This document shows positions 22,948 through 31,009 of a stretch of DNA of 57,381 bases, in pieces. The notes under the pieces are model-generated. The model was given only the letters and a program-made list of their open reading frames with translations, ran no database searches and was not told where the DNA came from. The DNA is from Actinacidiphila acidipaludis. Lineage in GTDB: Bacteria > Actinomycetota > Actinomycetes > Streptomycetales > Streptomycetaceae. The position numbers and the translations under genes are program-made. How positions within the stretch are numbered: the stretch's first letter is position 1; each line of letters opens with the position of its first letter. The stretch covers positions 1 through 57,381 of the forward strand of contig NZ_JAINZZ010000050.1 in assembly GCF_019890725.1 (NCBI RefSeq). The letters run 5' to 3'.

Positions 22948-24561
22948 GTGAGTGCGGCAGTGGATGCCGGAGGACGGCGGGCACACGCCAGGCCGCCCTC
23001 CCTGCGGCGCAGCGGCGGCCTGATGGTCGCCGGTTCGCTGGTGTCGCGGGCCACCGGCTTCGTCCGGCTGTCGGTCACCACCGCGGCGGTCGGCACGGCG
23101 GCCGGAGGTGACGCCTTCGGCGTGGCCAACACCGTGCCCAACATCATCTACGCGCTGATGATCGGCGGCGCCCTGCAGTCGGTGTTCGTGCCCGAACTCG
23201 TCCGCGCCGCGAAGGAGCACGCCGACGGCGGCCGGGCCTACACCGACCGGCTGCTCACCCTGTGCACGGTCGCGCTGGTGGGCATCACCGTCCTCGCGGT
23301 GCTCGCCGCGCCCCTCCTGGTGAGCGCCTACGCGCCCGACTTCACCGGCGCCCAGCGCGCCCTCACCGTCGCGCTCGCCCGCTACTGCCTGCCGCAGATC
23401 CTGTTCTACGGCCTGTTCACCCTGCTCGGCCAAGTCCTCGGCGCGCGCGAGCGGTTCGGCGCGATGATGTGGACGCCGGTGCTCAACAACCTCGTCGTCA
23501 TCGCGGTGTTCGGCCTGTACCTGGCCGTGGCGCACGGCGGCATCTCGCACCGGGACGCGTTGCTGCTCGGGTGGGGCAGCACCGCGGGCATCGCCGTGCA
23601 GGCCCTCGGACTGCTGCCCTCACTGCGGGCCGCGGGCTTCCGGTGGCGGCCGCGCTTCGACTGGCGCGGCTGGGGGCTCACCGCGCCGCTGCGGGCCGGG
23701 GTGTGGACGCTCGCCCTGGTCCTGGTCAACCAGCTCGCGTACTGGGTCGTCACCCGGCTCTCCACCTCCGCGGGCCACCGGGCACTGGCGGCGGGCCACC
23801 ACGCGGGCGTCGGCTACGCCGCCTACAGCAACGCGTACAGCCTCTGGGTGGTCCCCCAGGGCATCGTCACCGTCTCCCTGGTCACGGCCATGCTGCCGCG
23901 GATGAGCCGGGCGGCGGCCGACGGCGACCACGCGGCGATCGGGGCGGATCTCTCGCGAGGGCTGCGAGCGTCCGGCACCGCGGTGGTCCCTGCCGTCCTG
24001 GCCTTCCTCGTCCTCGGGCCGCAGATCACCGGAGTGATCTTCCAGCACGGTGCGACGGGGAACGCCGACGCGGACGCCATCGCCGGCATGCTGGCCGCGT
24101 TCGCCCTCGGCCTCCCCGCGTTCGCGGGCCAGTACCTGCTCGCCCGCGGGTTCTACGCGCTGTCCGACACCCGCACGCCGTTCTTCCTCAACGTCGTCAT
24201 CGCGACGGTCAACGCGGGCCTGGCCGGGGCAAGTTACGCGCTGCTGCCCGCGCGGTGGGCGGTCACGGGCATGGCCGCGGGGTACGCGGTGGCGTGCACG
24301 GTGGGGCTGGCCTGTACGACGGTGCTGTTGCGCCGGCGGCTGGGGTGGCGGCCGCGGGTCCTGTCCCACCACGTGCGGGTGGCTCTGGCGTTCGCGCCGG
24401 GGGCGGTCCTGGCGGCGCTGGTCGCCCACGTCTGTACGGGTCGCCTCGGCACGGGGGTGCCCGGCGATCTGGCCGGGCTGCTCCTCGGGGCTCTCGCCCT
24501 CGCCCTCCCCGCACTCCTCCTTGCCCGCCCCCTCCACATAACGCCCTCCGGGCACGGATAA
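22948..24561 (+). CDS. murJ: MurJ/MviN-type lipid II flippase
   Basis: 537 aa with about 14 membrane segments. Typical MurJ stretches are LMVAGSLVSRATGFVRLSV, DAFGVANTVPNIIYALMIGGALQSVFVPEL, GVGYAAYSNAYSLWVVPQGIVTVSLVTAMLPRMSR and QYLLARGFYALSDTRTPF. The family moves lipid II across the membrane for wall synthesis. GTG 22948 has GGGAGGG upstream. Streptomycetes usually carry another, larger mviN near the origin, so this is probably a second copy; its divergent partner is a FemX-like enzyme. The stop codon lies in the first copy of a 38-bp direct repeat. Confidence 0.85.
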   Translation: MSAAVDAGGRRAHARPPSLRRSGGLMVAGSLVSRATGFVRLSVTTAAVGTAAGGDAFGVANTVPNIIYALMIGGALQSVFVPELVRAAKEHADGGRAYTDRLLTLCTVALVGITVLAVLAAPLLVSAYAPDFTGAQRALTVALARYCLPQILFYGLFTLLGQVLGARERFGAMMWTPVLNNLVVIAVFGLYLAVAHGGISHRDALLLGWGSTAGIAVQALGLLPSLRAAGFRWRPRFDWRGWGLTAPLRAGVWTLALVLVNQLAYWVVTRLSTSAGHRALAAGHHAGVGYAAYSNAYSLWVVPQGIVTVSLVTAMLPRMSRAAADGDHAAIGADLSRGLRASGTAVVPAVLAFLVLGPQITGVIFQHGATGNADADAIAGMLAAFALGLPAFAGQYLLARGFYALSDTRTPFFLNVVIATVNAGLAGASYALLPARWAVTGMAAGYAVACTVGLACTTVLLRRRLGWRPRVLSHHVRVALAFAPGAVLAALVAHVCTGRLGTGVPGDLAGLLLGALALALPALLLARPLHITPSGHG

Positions 24562-24620
24562 CCCTCCCCAGCGCCCGGGTAGCGCCCTCCGGGCACGGAT
24601 AACCCTCCCCAGCGCCCGGG
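24542..24620 (+). repeat. 38-bp direct repeat at the murJ 3' end
   Basis: CGCCCTCCGGGCACGG followed by ATAACCCTCCCCAGCGCCC and GGG occurs at 24542-24579 and 24583-24620, identical apart from the 3-base spacer. The murJ TAA is in the first copy. Confidence 0.95.
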
Positions 24621-24638
24621 CCCCCCGGTCCTCCGGAA

Positions 24639-24744
24639 CCCGTCCTGCCCCCGGGCCGCTGTCGCCGTCCACCGGTTCGTCGCGGCTTGCGAGCAACCCA
24701 CCACCGGCGGACAGCCGGGAACGCACCCCAGGGGGCAGGACGGG
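24639..24744 (+). other. Long inverted repeat before the ECF sigma gene
   Basis: CCCGTCCTGCCCCC (24639-24652) and GGGGGCAGGACGGG (24731-24744) are perfect 14-bp arms 78 bases apart. A second, imperfect stem (GTCCACCGGT with ACCGGCGGAC) sits inside, so the region can fold into one large structure. It may terminate murJ or form an upstream leader for the sigma operon. Confidence 0.65.
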
Positions 24745-24760
24745 AGCCGTACCCGGGGGA

Positions 24761-24864
24761 ACCTCAGGCGGAGCCGCAGCCGCATTCCGCGGGAGGAAAA
24801 AAAGAGGCGGGACCGGTGTCACCTCGGGCGAGCCGCAGGCGTGAGACCTTGCGGGAGGGAAAAA
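24761..24864 (+). repeat. Duplicated leader with purine-rich ribosome-binding sites
   Basis: The segment ACCTCAGGCGGAGCCGCAG...GGGAGGAAAAAAA (from 24761) is repeated imperfectly as ACCTCGGGCGAGCCGCAGG...GGGAGGGAAAAA (from 24821). Only the second is followed by the GTG of the sigma factor at proper spacing. Confidence 0.55.
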
Positions 24865-24865
24865 C

Positions 24866-25495
24866 GTGACCGCACACCCGGGAGCCGCCGCAGGCACCCC
24901 CGCCGAGTTCGACGAGTTCTACGCCGCGACGGCCAAACGCATGGTCGCCGTCGTGTACGCCGTCACCGGCGACCTGGGCGAGGCCGAGGACGCCGTCCAG
25001 GAGGCCTACGCCAGGGCCTGGCAGCGCTGGCCCCGCCTCACGGAGGAGGGCGACCCCACACCGTGGGTCCGGACAGTCGCCCTGCGACTGGCCGTCAGCA
25101 CGTGGCGCAAAGCCCGCAACCGCGTGCGCGCCCACTTCCGGCACGGCCCGCCGCCGGACGCCCCCGCGCTCGCCCCGGACCGGGTCGCCCTCGTCGACGC
25201 GCTGCGGGCCCTGGGGGACGACCAGCGCACCGCCGTCGTGATGCACCACCTGCTGGACCTGCCGGTCGAGGACATCGCCCGGGAGACCGGCGTGTCCAGC
25301 GCCGCCGTCCGCACCCGGCTCAGCCGCGGCCGCAAGGCCCTCGGCGCGCGACTGGCGGACCCCGACGACCCCGACGACCCGGCCCCGGGTCCGGCCCGCG
25401 GCCGGACGACCCCCGCCGCACTGCGCCCCTCCGCCCCCCACCACCCCGCGCGCCCCGCGCGCCCCCGCACCGAGGAGATGCCCCTCCATGGCTGA
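24866..25495 (+). CDS. ECF RNA polymerase sigma factor (SigE-family)
   Basis: 209 aa. Region 2 spans about residues 12-85 (FDEFYAATAKRMVAVVYAVTGDLGEAEDAVQEAYARAWQRW). Region 4 spans about 105-160 (DALRALGDDQRTAVVMHHLLDLPVEDIARETGVSSAAVRTRLSRGRKAL). The C-terminal 45 residues are Pro/Arg/Asp-rich and probably disordered. The GTG has GGGAGGG 5 bases upstream. It overlaps the following gene by 8 bases. The next genes encode an anchored protein and an L,D-transpeptidase, so a cell-envelope stress role is likely. Confidence 0.92.
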   Translation: MTAHPGAAAGTPAEFDEFYAATAKRMVAVVYAVTGDLGEAEDAVQEAYARAWQRWPRLTEEGDPTPWVRTVALRLAVSTWRKARNRVRAHFRHGPPPDAPALAPDRVALVDALRALGDDQRTAVVMHHLLDLPVEDIARETGVSSAAVRTRLSRGRKALGARLADPDDPDDPAPGPARGRTTPAALRPSAPHHPARPARPRTEEMPLHG

Positions 25496-26456
25496 CGAGT
25501 TCGGCCCGACGAAGCCGGCCGGACCGGACCCGGTCGACGAGCGGCTGCGGCAACTGGCCCGCGAGACCGAGCCGCTGGTCGTGCTGGCTGGACCGGCCGC
25601 CGCCCGCCGCCGCGGCGAGCACCGCCGGGCACGGCGCCGGGCCGGCGCCGCGTGCCTGGTCGCCGCGCTCGCCCTGGGCGTCGGGTCGTGGCAGCTGCTG
25701 CCGCGCCTCGGCTCCGGCCGGACCGGGACACAGCCGGCCGCCACCGCCCCGGCGCCCGCGTCGAGCGAGTCGCTCGCCGACCGGCTGCAGCGCGAACTGC
25801 TGCCGCCCAGCGCCCTTCCGCTGTACCCCAAGCGCCAGTGGGAGGTGGTGCCCGAGCAGGAGGCCACCGCGAAGTACCCGGAGAGCTGCCCGGTCTCCCG
25901 GGTCCCCACCTACGCCCTGGCCAAGGCGGAACGGGTCTACCGGACGTCCCAGGGCTTCGTCGCCCGCTACTACCTGTTCGCCATGCCGTCCGCCGCGGCG
26001 GCGGCCACCGAGGCGAGCGAGTTCGACGCACTGATCAAGGGTAAGTGCGGCTGGGCCGTGGGCATCGACGGCGCCGCCACGCCCGATCGCTCGGTGTTCC
26101 CCAGCGGCTCCGCCTACCGCGGCCAGGCCAGTGCTCTCTGGGTGGACCGCCAGGGCACCTACCTGGCGTTCCTCGACGTCAGCACCCTCGCCGGTTACGA
26201 CGGGAAGGACTCCTTCTCCGGCTCCGGGCCGCGCCCGGCGCTGTGCATCCAGGAGTCCCTGGAGCGGCTCTCCTCGAACCGGCCGTGGGGCGGCTCGTCC
26301 CCCGGCGACGAGGTCCCGCCGGCCTCGCCGTCCACGCCCGAGGCGCCGCCGCAGGGCTCCGCGGCCGGCCCCGGCGCGGGCAGCGGGAGCGGCACGTCCG
26401 CGAACGCCCCCCGTGGCTCCGCCCTCCCTGGTACGACCCCGACCCCCGCCTGCTGA
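25488..26456 (+). CDS. Single-pass membrane protein of the ECF operon (possible anti-sigma)
   Basis: 322 aa. The cytoplasmic N-terminus is about 50 residues (VDERLRQLARETEPLVVLAGPAAARRRGEHRR), followed by one membrane segment (AGAACLVAALALGVGSWQLLP). The extracellular part of about 200 residues contains cysteines (YPESCPVSR, GKCGWAVGID, ALCIQESLE) and ends in a Pro/Ser/Gly-rich tail. Its position 8 bases inside the sigma gene's end and its topology fit an anti-sigma factor, but there is no recognisable ZAS motif. It could instead be a sigma-controlled surface protein. Uncertain. Confidence 0.8.
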   Translation: MADEFGPTKPAGPDPVDERLRQLARETEPLVVLAGPAAARRRGEHRRARRRAGAACLVAALALGVGSWQLLPRLGSGRTGTQPAATAPAPASSESLADRLQRELLPPSALPLYPKRQWEVVPEQEATAKYPESCPVSRVPTYALAKAERVYRTSQGFVARYYLFAMPSAAAAATEASEFDALIKGKCGWAVGIDGAATPDRSVFPSGSAYRGQASALWVDRQGTYLAFLDVSTLAGYDGKDSFSGSGPRPALCIQESLERLSSNRPWGGSSPGDEVPPASPSTPEAPPQGSAAGPGAGSGSGTSANAPRGSALPGTTPTPAC

Positions 26457-26474
26457 GACAAGGAACCCGCACCC

Positions 26475-27734
26475 GTGTCCCTCATACGTTTTCCGCGCCG
26501 CCGGGCGCTGGCCCTGCCCGCCGTCCTGCTGGCCGCGGCGTTCGTGGCCACCGCCTGCGGCGGCCACGACGGCGCCACGGGCGGTGACGGCCGTGACGGC
26601 TCCCCGGGCGGGAGCGGCTCCGCCGCGGCCCCGGCCGCCGCGCACGTCATCGTCACGCCCGCCGCCGGCGGCGCCGCCGTCTCCCCGGGCACCCCGGTCA
26701 GGGTGACCGTCACCGGGGGGACGCTGGCGGCCGTGACCGTGACGCCGAACGGCGCCGCGTCGGACGGCGTCACCCCGGTCGAGGTGACCGGTGCGCTGGA
26801 CGCGGGCCGCCGCACCTGGACGTCGGACCGCACGATGACGCCCGGCACCTCGTACACCGTGCGGGTCACCGCGTCCGACGCGGCGGGCCGGCCGTCGCGG
26901 ACCACCAGCACCTTCGCGACCGCCGCGGCGGCCCGGGTCAACGGGGTCACGCCGACCCCGCTGAACCACGCGGTGGTGGGCGTCGGGCTTCCCGTCTCGC
27001 TGGCCTTCGACAAGCCGGTGGCCGACCGGGCGGCCGTGGAGAGGGCGCTGCGGATCACCACCACCCCGGCAGTGCACGGCAGTTGGGGCTGGCTGACCGA
27101 CCCGACCACCGGCATCCAGCGGGTGGACTGGCGCCCGGACACGTACTGGAGGCCCGGGACGACGGTGACGCTGACCGCGCGGCTCAGCGGCATCGACACC
27201 GGCGGCGGGCGCTATCTGCGGCGCGACATCCACGACACGTTCACCATCGGCACCGCCCGGATCAGCTACGTGGACCTGCGGCGGCACACCATGCGGGTCA
27301 CCGAGAACGGCCGGACCGTGCGGACGTTCAAGATCTCCGGCGGCCGGCCCGCGTACCCGACGTGGAACGGGCGGATGGTCGTCCTGGACAAGCAGTCCAC
27401 GGTCCGGATGACGTCGGCGTCGGTCAACATCGCCACGTCGAAGGACTCCGCGGACTTCTACGACGAGGACGTCAAGGACGCGGTCCGGATCACCACATCG
27501 GGCACCTTCGTGCACGCGGCGCCCTGGAACGCCTCGGTGATGGGCATCAGCAACGCCAGCCACGGCTGCGTCGGCATGGACACCGCGGACGCCCGCTGGT
27601 TCTTCGACCGGGCCACCCGCGGCGACCTGGTCGTCACCTCGGGTTCCACCCGGGCGACGGTCGACAAGGCGAACGGCTACGGGGAGTGGAACCTCTCCCT
27701 CGCCCAGTGGCGTGCGCTCAGCGCACTCGCGTGA
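26475..27734 (+). CDS. L,D-transpeptidase lipoprotein (YkuD) with Ig-like domains
   Basis: 419 aa. The signal peptide is followed by a lipobox-like VATAC with Cys28. Two Ig-like domains follow (about residues 50-270, with repeated T/V-rich strands) and then the YkuD catalytic domain at about 270-395. The catalytic motif SHGCVGMD places His363 and Cys365 as expected. The architecture equals the mycobacterial LdtMt2 type, which makes 3-3 peptidoglycan crosslinks outside the membrane. GTG 26475 has AAGGAA upstream. Third gene of the ECF sigma operon, 18 bases after the membrane-protein gene. Confidence 0.93.
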   Translation: MSLIRFPRRRALALPAVLLAAAFVATACGGHDGATGGDGRDGSPGGSGSAAAPAAAHVIVTPAAGGAAVSPGTPVRVTVTGGTLAAVTVTPNGAASDGVTPVEVTGALDAGRRTWTSDRTMTPGTSYTVRVTASDAAGRPSRTTSTFATAAAARVNGVTPTPLNHAVVGVGLPVSLAFDKPVADRAAVERALRITTTPAVHGSWGWLTDPTTGIQRVDWRPDTYWRPGTTVTLTARLSGIDTGGGRYLRRDIHDTFTIGTARISYVDLRRHTMRVTENGRTVRTFKISGGRPAYPTWNGRMVVLDKQSTVRMTSASVNIATSKDSADFYDEDVKDAVRITTSGTFVHAAPWNASVMGISNASHGCVGMDTADARWFFDRATRGDLVVTSGSTRATVDKANGYGEWNLSLAQWRALSALA

Positions 27735-27840
27735 CGCGGCGGGCGCGGGGCGGGGCGGCGGGCCCCGATGCGCCGGTCCGTGCCTGACCAATAGCTGGAC
27801 ATCTGTGCCCAGTATGTGACCGACGGGTAGGCTCGGGCGC

Positions 27841-28347
27841 GTGCCAAAGCCCCTGAGCCTGCCCTTCGACCCCATCGCCCGTGCCGACGAGCTGTGGACC
27901 CGCCACTGGGGCGGGGTGCCGTCGATGAGCGCCATCACCTCGATCATGCGGGCCCAGCAGATCCTGCTGGGCCAGGTCGACGCGGTCGTCAAGCCGTACG
28001 GGCTGACCTTCGCCCGGTACGAGGCGCTGGTGCTGCTCACCTTCTCGAAGGCCGGCGAGCTGCCGATGTCCAAGATCGGCGAGCGCCTGATGGTGCACCC
28101 GACCTCGGTGACCAACACCGTCGACCGGCTGGTCGCCTCGGGCCTGGTGGCCAAGCGTCCCAACCCCAACGACGGCCGCGGCACCCTGGCCACCATCACC
28201 GACAAGGGCCGCAAGATCGTCGAGGCCGCCACCCGCGACCTGATGGCCATGGACTTCGGCCTGGGCGTCTACGACGACGAGGAGTGCGCGGAGATCTTCG
28301 CGCTGCTGCGCCCGCTGCGGATAGGCGCCGGCGACTTCGAGGCCTGA
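27841..28347 (+). CDS. MarR-family regulator (SCO5413-like)
   Basis: 168 aa. MarR core: GLTFARYEALVLLTFSKAGELPMSKIGERLMVHPTSVTNTVDRLVASGLVAKRPNPNDGRGTLATITDKGRK, with the NDGRG wing motif. The N-terminus MPKPLSLPFDPIARADELWTRHWG is typical of the actinobacterial group next to DUF3817/icmA. The GTG is only about 7 bases from a TAGGCT-like -10 element, so the mRNA may be nearly leaderless. The likely targets are its own promoter and the downstream DUF3817 gene; not proven. Confidence 0.9.
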   Translation: MPKPLSLPFDPIARADELWTRHWGGVPSMSAITSIMRAQQILLGQVDAVVKPYGLTFARYEALVLLTFSKAGELPMSKIGERLMVHPTSVTNTVDRLVASGLVAKRPNPNDGRGTLATITDKGRKIVEAATRDLMAMDFGLGVYDDEECAEIFALLRPLRIGAGDFEA

Positions 28348-28472
28348 CGCGCGACCCTGGCCCCCGACCCTGGCGCGCGACCCTGACGCGTGAAAGCGCT
28401 GGTCGCCGGGCCGTGCCCCGCGGGGGAGGGGTGACATCACGGGGCGAATCGGGGCCGGATAGGCTGCTGGCC

Positions 28473-28817
28473 ATGAAATCCAGCGTGCTGACCCGCTACC
28501 GCGTGATGGCCTATGTGACGGGCGTGCTGCTGATCGCGCTCACCCTCGGCGTCATCGCCAAGTACGTCCTCGACATCAACGGCGCGGGCACCTTCACCAC
28601 GGCCGTCGGCTTCGCCCACGGCTGGCTCTACGTCGTCTACCTGATCTTCGCCTTCGACCTGTGCTCCAAGGCGAAGTGGCCGATCGGCCGGATGGCCTGG
28701 GTGCTGCTGGCCGGCACGGTGCCGACCGCCGCCTTCTTCGTCGAGCGCCGGGTCACCCGTGAGCTGGCCCCGAAGGTCGTCCACCAGGGCGCGGCGGAGC
28801 CCGCCAAGGCCGCCTGA
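28473..28817 (+). CDS. DUF3817 small membrane protein, second copy
   Basis: 114 aa. Three hydrophobic segments (VMAYVTGVLLIALTLGVIAKYVL, HGWLYVVYLIFAFDL and MAWVLLAGTVPTAAFFVERRV), the same layout as the gene at 18349. It lies 125 bases downstream of the MarR gene and is followed by a hairpin. Function unknown. Confidence 0.87.
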   Translation: MKSSVLTRYRVMAYVTGVLLIALTLGVIAKYVLDINGAGTFTTAVGFAHGWLYVVYLIFAFDLCSKAKWPIGRMAWVLLAGTVPTAAFFVERRVTRELAPKVVHQGAAEPAKAA

Positions 28818-28822
28818 GACTC

Positions 28823-28843
28823 GGCTCACTCACCCGGTGAGCC
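28823..28843 (+). terminator. Hairpin after the DUF3817 gene
   Basis: GGCTCAC-TCACCCG-GTGAGCC, perfect 7-bp arms, 5 bases past the stop codon. It separates DUF3817 from icmA. Confidence 0.55.
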
Positions 28844-28856
28844 GTCTCCCATCGAC

Positions 28857-28880
28857 ATTTACTAGGACGTCCAAGTAAAT
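28857..28880. promoter_or_regulatory. Near-perfect 24-bp palindrome before icmA
   Basis: ATTTACT-A-GGAC and GTCC-A-AGTAAAT form a 24-bp palindrome in which only positions 8 and 17 fail to pair. It ends 8 bases before the icmA ATG and is AT-rich at its ends, unlike its surroundings. It looks like a TetR-type operator and would cover the transcription start or ribosome-binding region. Confidence 0.7.
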
Positions 28881-28888
28881 TCGATGGT

Positions 28889-30589
28889 ATGGACGCCCAC
28901 GGCATCGAGACAGGCCGCCAGCGCTGGCAGGCACGCTATGACGCCGCGCGCAAGCGCGACGCGGACTTCAGCACGCTCTCGGGCGACCCCGTCGAGCCGG
29001 TCTACGGACCGCCACCGGGTGTCGACATCCCCGGGTTCGACCGCATCGGCTGGCCCGGCGAGTACCCCTTCACCCGGGGCCTGCACGCCACCGGCTACCG
29101 GGGCCGCACCTGGACCATCCGCCAGTTCGCCGGCTTCGGCAACGCCGAGCAGACCAACGAGCGCTACAAGATGATCCTGGCGGCCGGCGGCGGCGGGCTC
29201 TCCGTCGCCTTCGACATGCCCACCCTGATGGGCCGCGACTCCGACGACCCACGCTCGTTGGGCGAGGTCGGCCACTGCGGGGTCGCCATCGACTCCGCCG
29301 CCGACATGGAGGTCCTGTTCAAGGACATCCCGCTCGGTGACGTCACCACCTCCATGACGATCTCCGGGCCCGCGGTCCCGGTCTTCTGCATGTACCTGGT
29401 CGCCGCCGAGCGCCAGGGCGTGGACCCCGCCGTGCTCAACGGCACCCTGCAGACGGACATCTTCAAGGAGTACATCGCGCAGAAGGAGTGGCTCTTCGCG
29501 CCGGACCCGCACCTGCGGCTGATCGGCGACCTGATGGAGCACTGCGCGACGTCCATCCCCGCGTACAAGCCGCTGTCGGTCTCCGGGTACCACATCCGTG
29601 AGGCGGGCGCGACGGCCGCCCAGGAGCTGGCGTACACGCTCGCCGACGGCTTCGGGTACGTCGAGCTGGGCCTGAGCCGCGGCCTGGACGTCAACACGTT
29701 CGCGCCCGGCCTGTCCTTCTTCTTCGACGCGCACCTGGACTTCTTCGAGGAGATCGCCAAGTTCCGCGCCGCCCGCCGGATCTGGGCCCGCTGGATGCGC
29801 GACGTCTACGGCGCCACCTCGGAGAAGGCGCAGTGGCTGCGCTTCCACACCCAGACCGCCGGTGTCTCGCTCACCGCCCAGCAGCCGTACAACAACGTGG
29901 TGCGCACCGCGGTGGAGGCGCTCTCGGCCGTGCTCGGCGGCACCAACTCGCTGCACACCAACGCCCTGGACGAGACGCTGGCGCTGCCCAGCGAGCAGGC
30001 GGCGGAGATCGCCCTGCGCACCCAGCAGGTGCTGATGGAGGAGACCGGCGTCGCCAACGTGGCCGATCCGCTGGGCGGTTCCTGGTACGTCGAGGCGCTC
30101 ACCGACCGCATCGAGGCGGACGCGGAGAAGATCTTCGACCGGATCAAGGAACTGGCCGCCAGGGCGGTGCCCGGCGGCGAGCACCCGATCGGGCCGATGA
30201 CCTCCGGCATCCTGCGCGGCATCGAGGACGGCTACTTCACCGGCGAGATCGCCGAGTCGGCGTTCCGCTACCAGCGGGCGTTGGAGAAGGGCGAGAAGGG
30301 CGTCGTCGGCGTCAACCGGCACACCGGCTCGGTCACCGGCGACCTGGAGATCCTGCGGGTCAGCCACGAGGTCGAGCGCGAGCAGGTGCGGCTGCTGGCC
30401 GACCGCCGCAAGGGCCGGGACGACCAGGCCGTCAGCGCCTCGCTCGACGCGATGCTGGCCGCGGCCCGCGACGGCCGGAACATGATCGCCCCCATGCTGG
30501 ACGCCGTGCGCGCCGAGGCCACCCTCGGTGAGATCTGCGACGCCCTGCGCGCGGAGTGGGGCACGTACACCGAGCCCGCGCGGTTCTGA
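28889..30589 (+). CDS. icmA: Isobutyryl-CoA mutase large subunit IcmA
   Basis: 566 aa, the same length as known IcmA. It rearranges isobutyryl-CoA to n-butyryl-CoA with coenzyme B12; the B12-binding small subunit (IcmB) is not in this window. The substrate-specificity residues reported to separate this enzyme from methylmalonyl-CoA mutase are both of the isobutyryl type: Phe80 (WTIRQFAGFG) and Gln198 (KEYIAQKEW), where the methylmalonyl enzyme has Tyr and Arg. There is no C-terminal cobalamin domain. MeaB, Mce and the thiolase encoded at 9.9-12.8 kb support the same acyl-CoA network. A palindrome precedes the ATG, and a strong hairpin follows the stop. Confidence 0.95.
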   Translation: MDAHGIETGRQRWQARYDAARKRDADFSTLSGDPVEPVYGPPPGVDIPGFDRIGWPGEYPFTRGLHATGYRGRTWTIRQFAGFGNAEQTNERYKMILAAGGGGLSVAFDMPTLMGRDSDDPRSLGEVGHCGVAIDSAADMEVLFKDIPLGDVTTSMTISGPAVPVFCMYLVAAERQGVDPAVLNGTLQTDIFKEYIAQKEWLFAPDPHLRLIGDLMEHCATSIPAYKPLSVSGYHIREAGATAAQELAYTLADGFGYVELGLSRGLDVNTFAPGLSFFFDAHLDFFEEIAKFRAARRIWARWMRDVYGATSEKAQWLRFHTQTAGVSLTAQQPYNNVVRTAVEALSAVLGGTNSLHTNALDETLALPSEQAAEIALRTQQVLMEETGVANVADPLGGSWYVEALTDRIEADAEKIFDRIKELAARAVPGGEHPIGPMTSGILRGIEDGYFTGEIAESAFRYQRALEKGEKGVVGVNRHTGSVTGDLEILRVSHEVEREQVRLLADRRKGRDDQAVSASLDAMLAAARDGRNMIAPMLDAVRAEATLGEICDALRAEWGTYTEPARF

Positions 30590-30601
30590 GACCCGCACGA
30601 C

Positions 30602-30638
30602 GCCCGGCCGCCGGGGTTCCGCGCCCCGGCGGCCGGGC
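30602..30638 (+). terminator. Strong hairpin terminator after icmA
   Basis: GCCCGGCCGCCGGGG (30602-30616) and CCCCGGCGGCCGGGC (30624-30638), perfect 15-bp arms with a 7-base loop, 13 bases after the icmA stop. Confidence 0.8.
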
Positions 30639-30746
30639 CTCCGCCGCTGTCCGCGACCGGGCGCCGGGAGCCGGTCGCCAGAGGCGGGCGCCGGGAAGCG
30701 GGTGCCGTTTCCGGTCCCGTGAAAGTGCCCGCCCCACCCCGTTTCC

Positions 30747-30775
30747 ATCACCGCACGATCACCGCACGATCACCG
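30747..30775 (+). repeat. 11-bp tandem repeat upstream of the DUF397 gene
   Basis: ATCACCGCACG occurs twice head to tail (30747-30757, 30758-30768), followed by a partial third copy ATCACCG. The spacing is one DNA turn. It lies about 60-90 bases before the DUF397 GTG and may be a regulator site. Confidence 0.45.
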
Positions 30776-30835
30776 ATCCCCACCACTGCTCGTACCCTCG
30801 TAGTCACTTGACCGTGCCGATGAGGAAGGAGCTTC

Positions 30836-31003
30836 GTGGCCCTCGAGGCGACCGTCGGGGACGACGGGATGATCTACATCCGTGAGACGGAGCAGCCGGA
30901 GGTGGTGGCGGTGACCACCCCCGCCAAGTGGGAGGCGTTCGTGAAGGGCGTCAGGGCGGGGGAGTTCGACCACTTCGTGGCGGGCGTCGAGGTCGACGCC
31001 TGA
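30836..31003 (+). CDS. Small DUF397-like protein
   Basis: 55 aa. GTG 30836 has AGGAAGGAG 5 bases upstream. The chain MIYIRETEQPEVVAVTTPAKWEAFVKGVRAGEFDHF matches the C-terminal pattern of DUF397 proteins (vavRDs...v...tpaeW.aFv.gvkaGeFd). DUF397 proteins often pair with helix-turn-helix regulators in actinobacteria, but no such partner is adjacent; the convergent neighbour is TetR-family. Too short for default gene lists, but codon use and ribosome-binding site support it. Confidence 0.82.
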   Translation: MALEATVGDDGMIYIRETEQPEVVAVTTPAKWEAFVKGVRAGEFDHFVAGVEVDA

Positions 31004-31009
31004 CCGCAC

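Noticed and set aside
26475..27734. Idea that the YkuD protein could be a peptidoglycan hydrolase or toxin
   Set aside because: Ig-like domains, lipobox and SHGC motif match the L,D-transpeptidase architecture fully.
28889..30589. Annotation as methylmalonyl-CoA mutase
   Set aside because: Phe80 and Gln198 are the isobutyryl-type residues and the length (566 aa, no cobalamin domain) equals IcmA.
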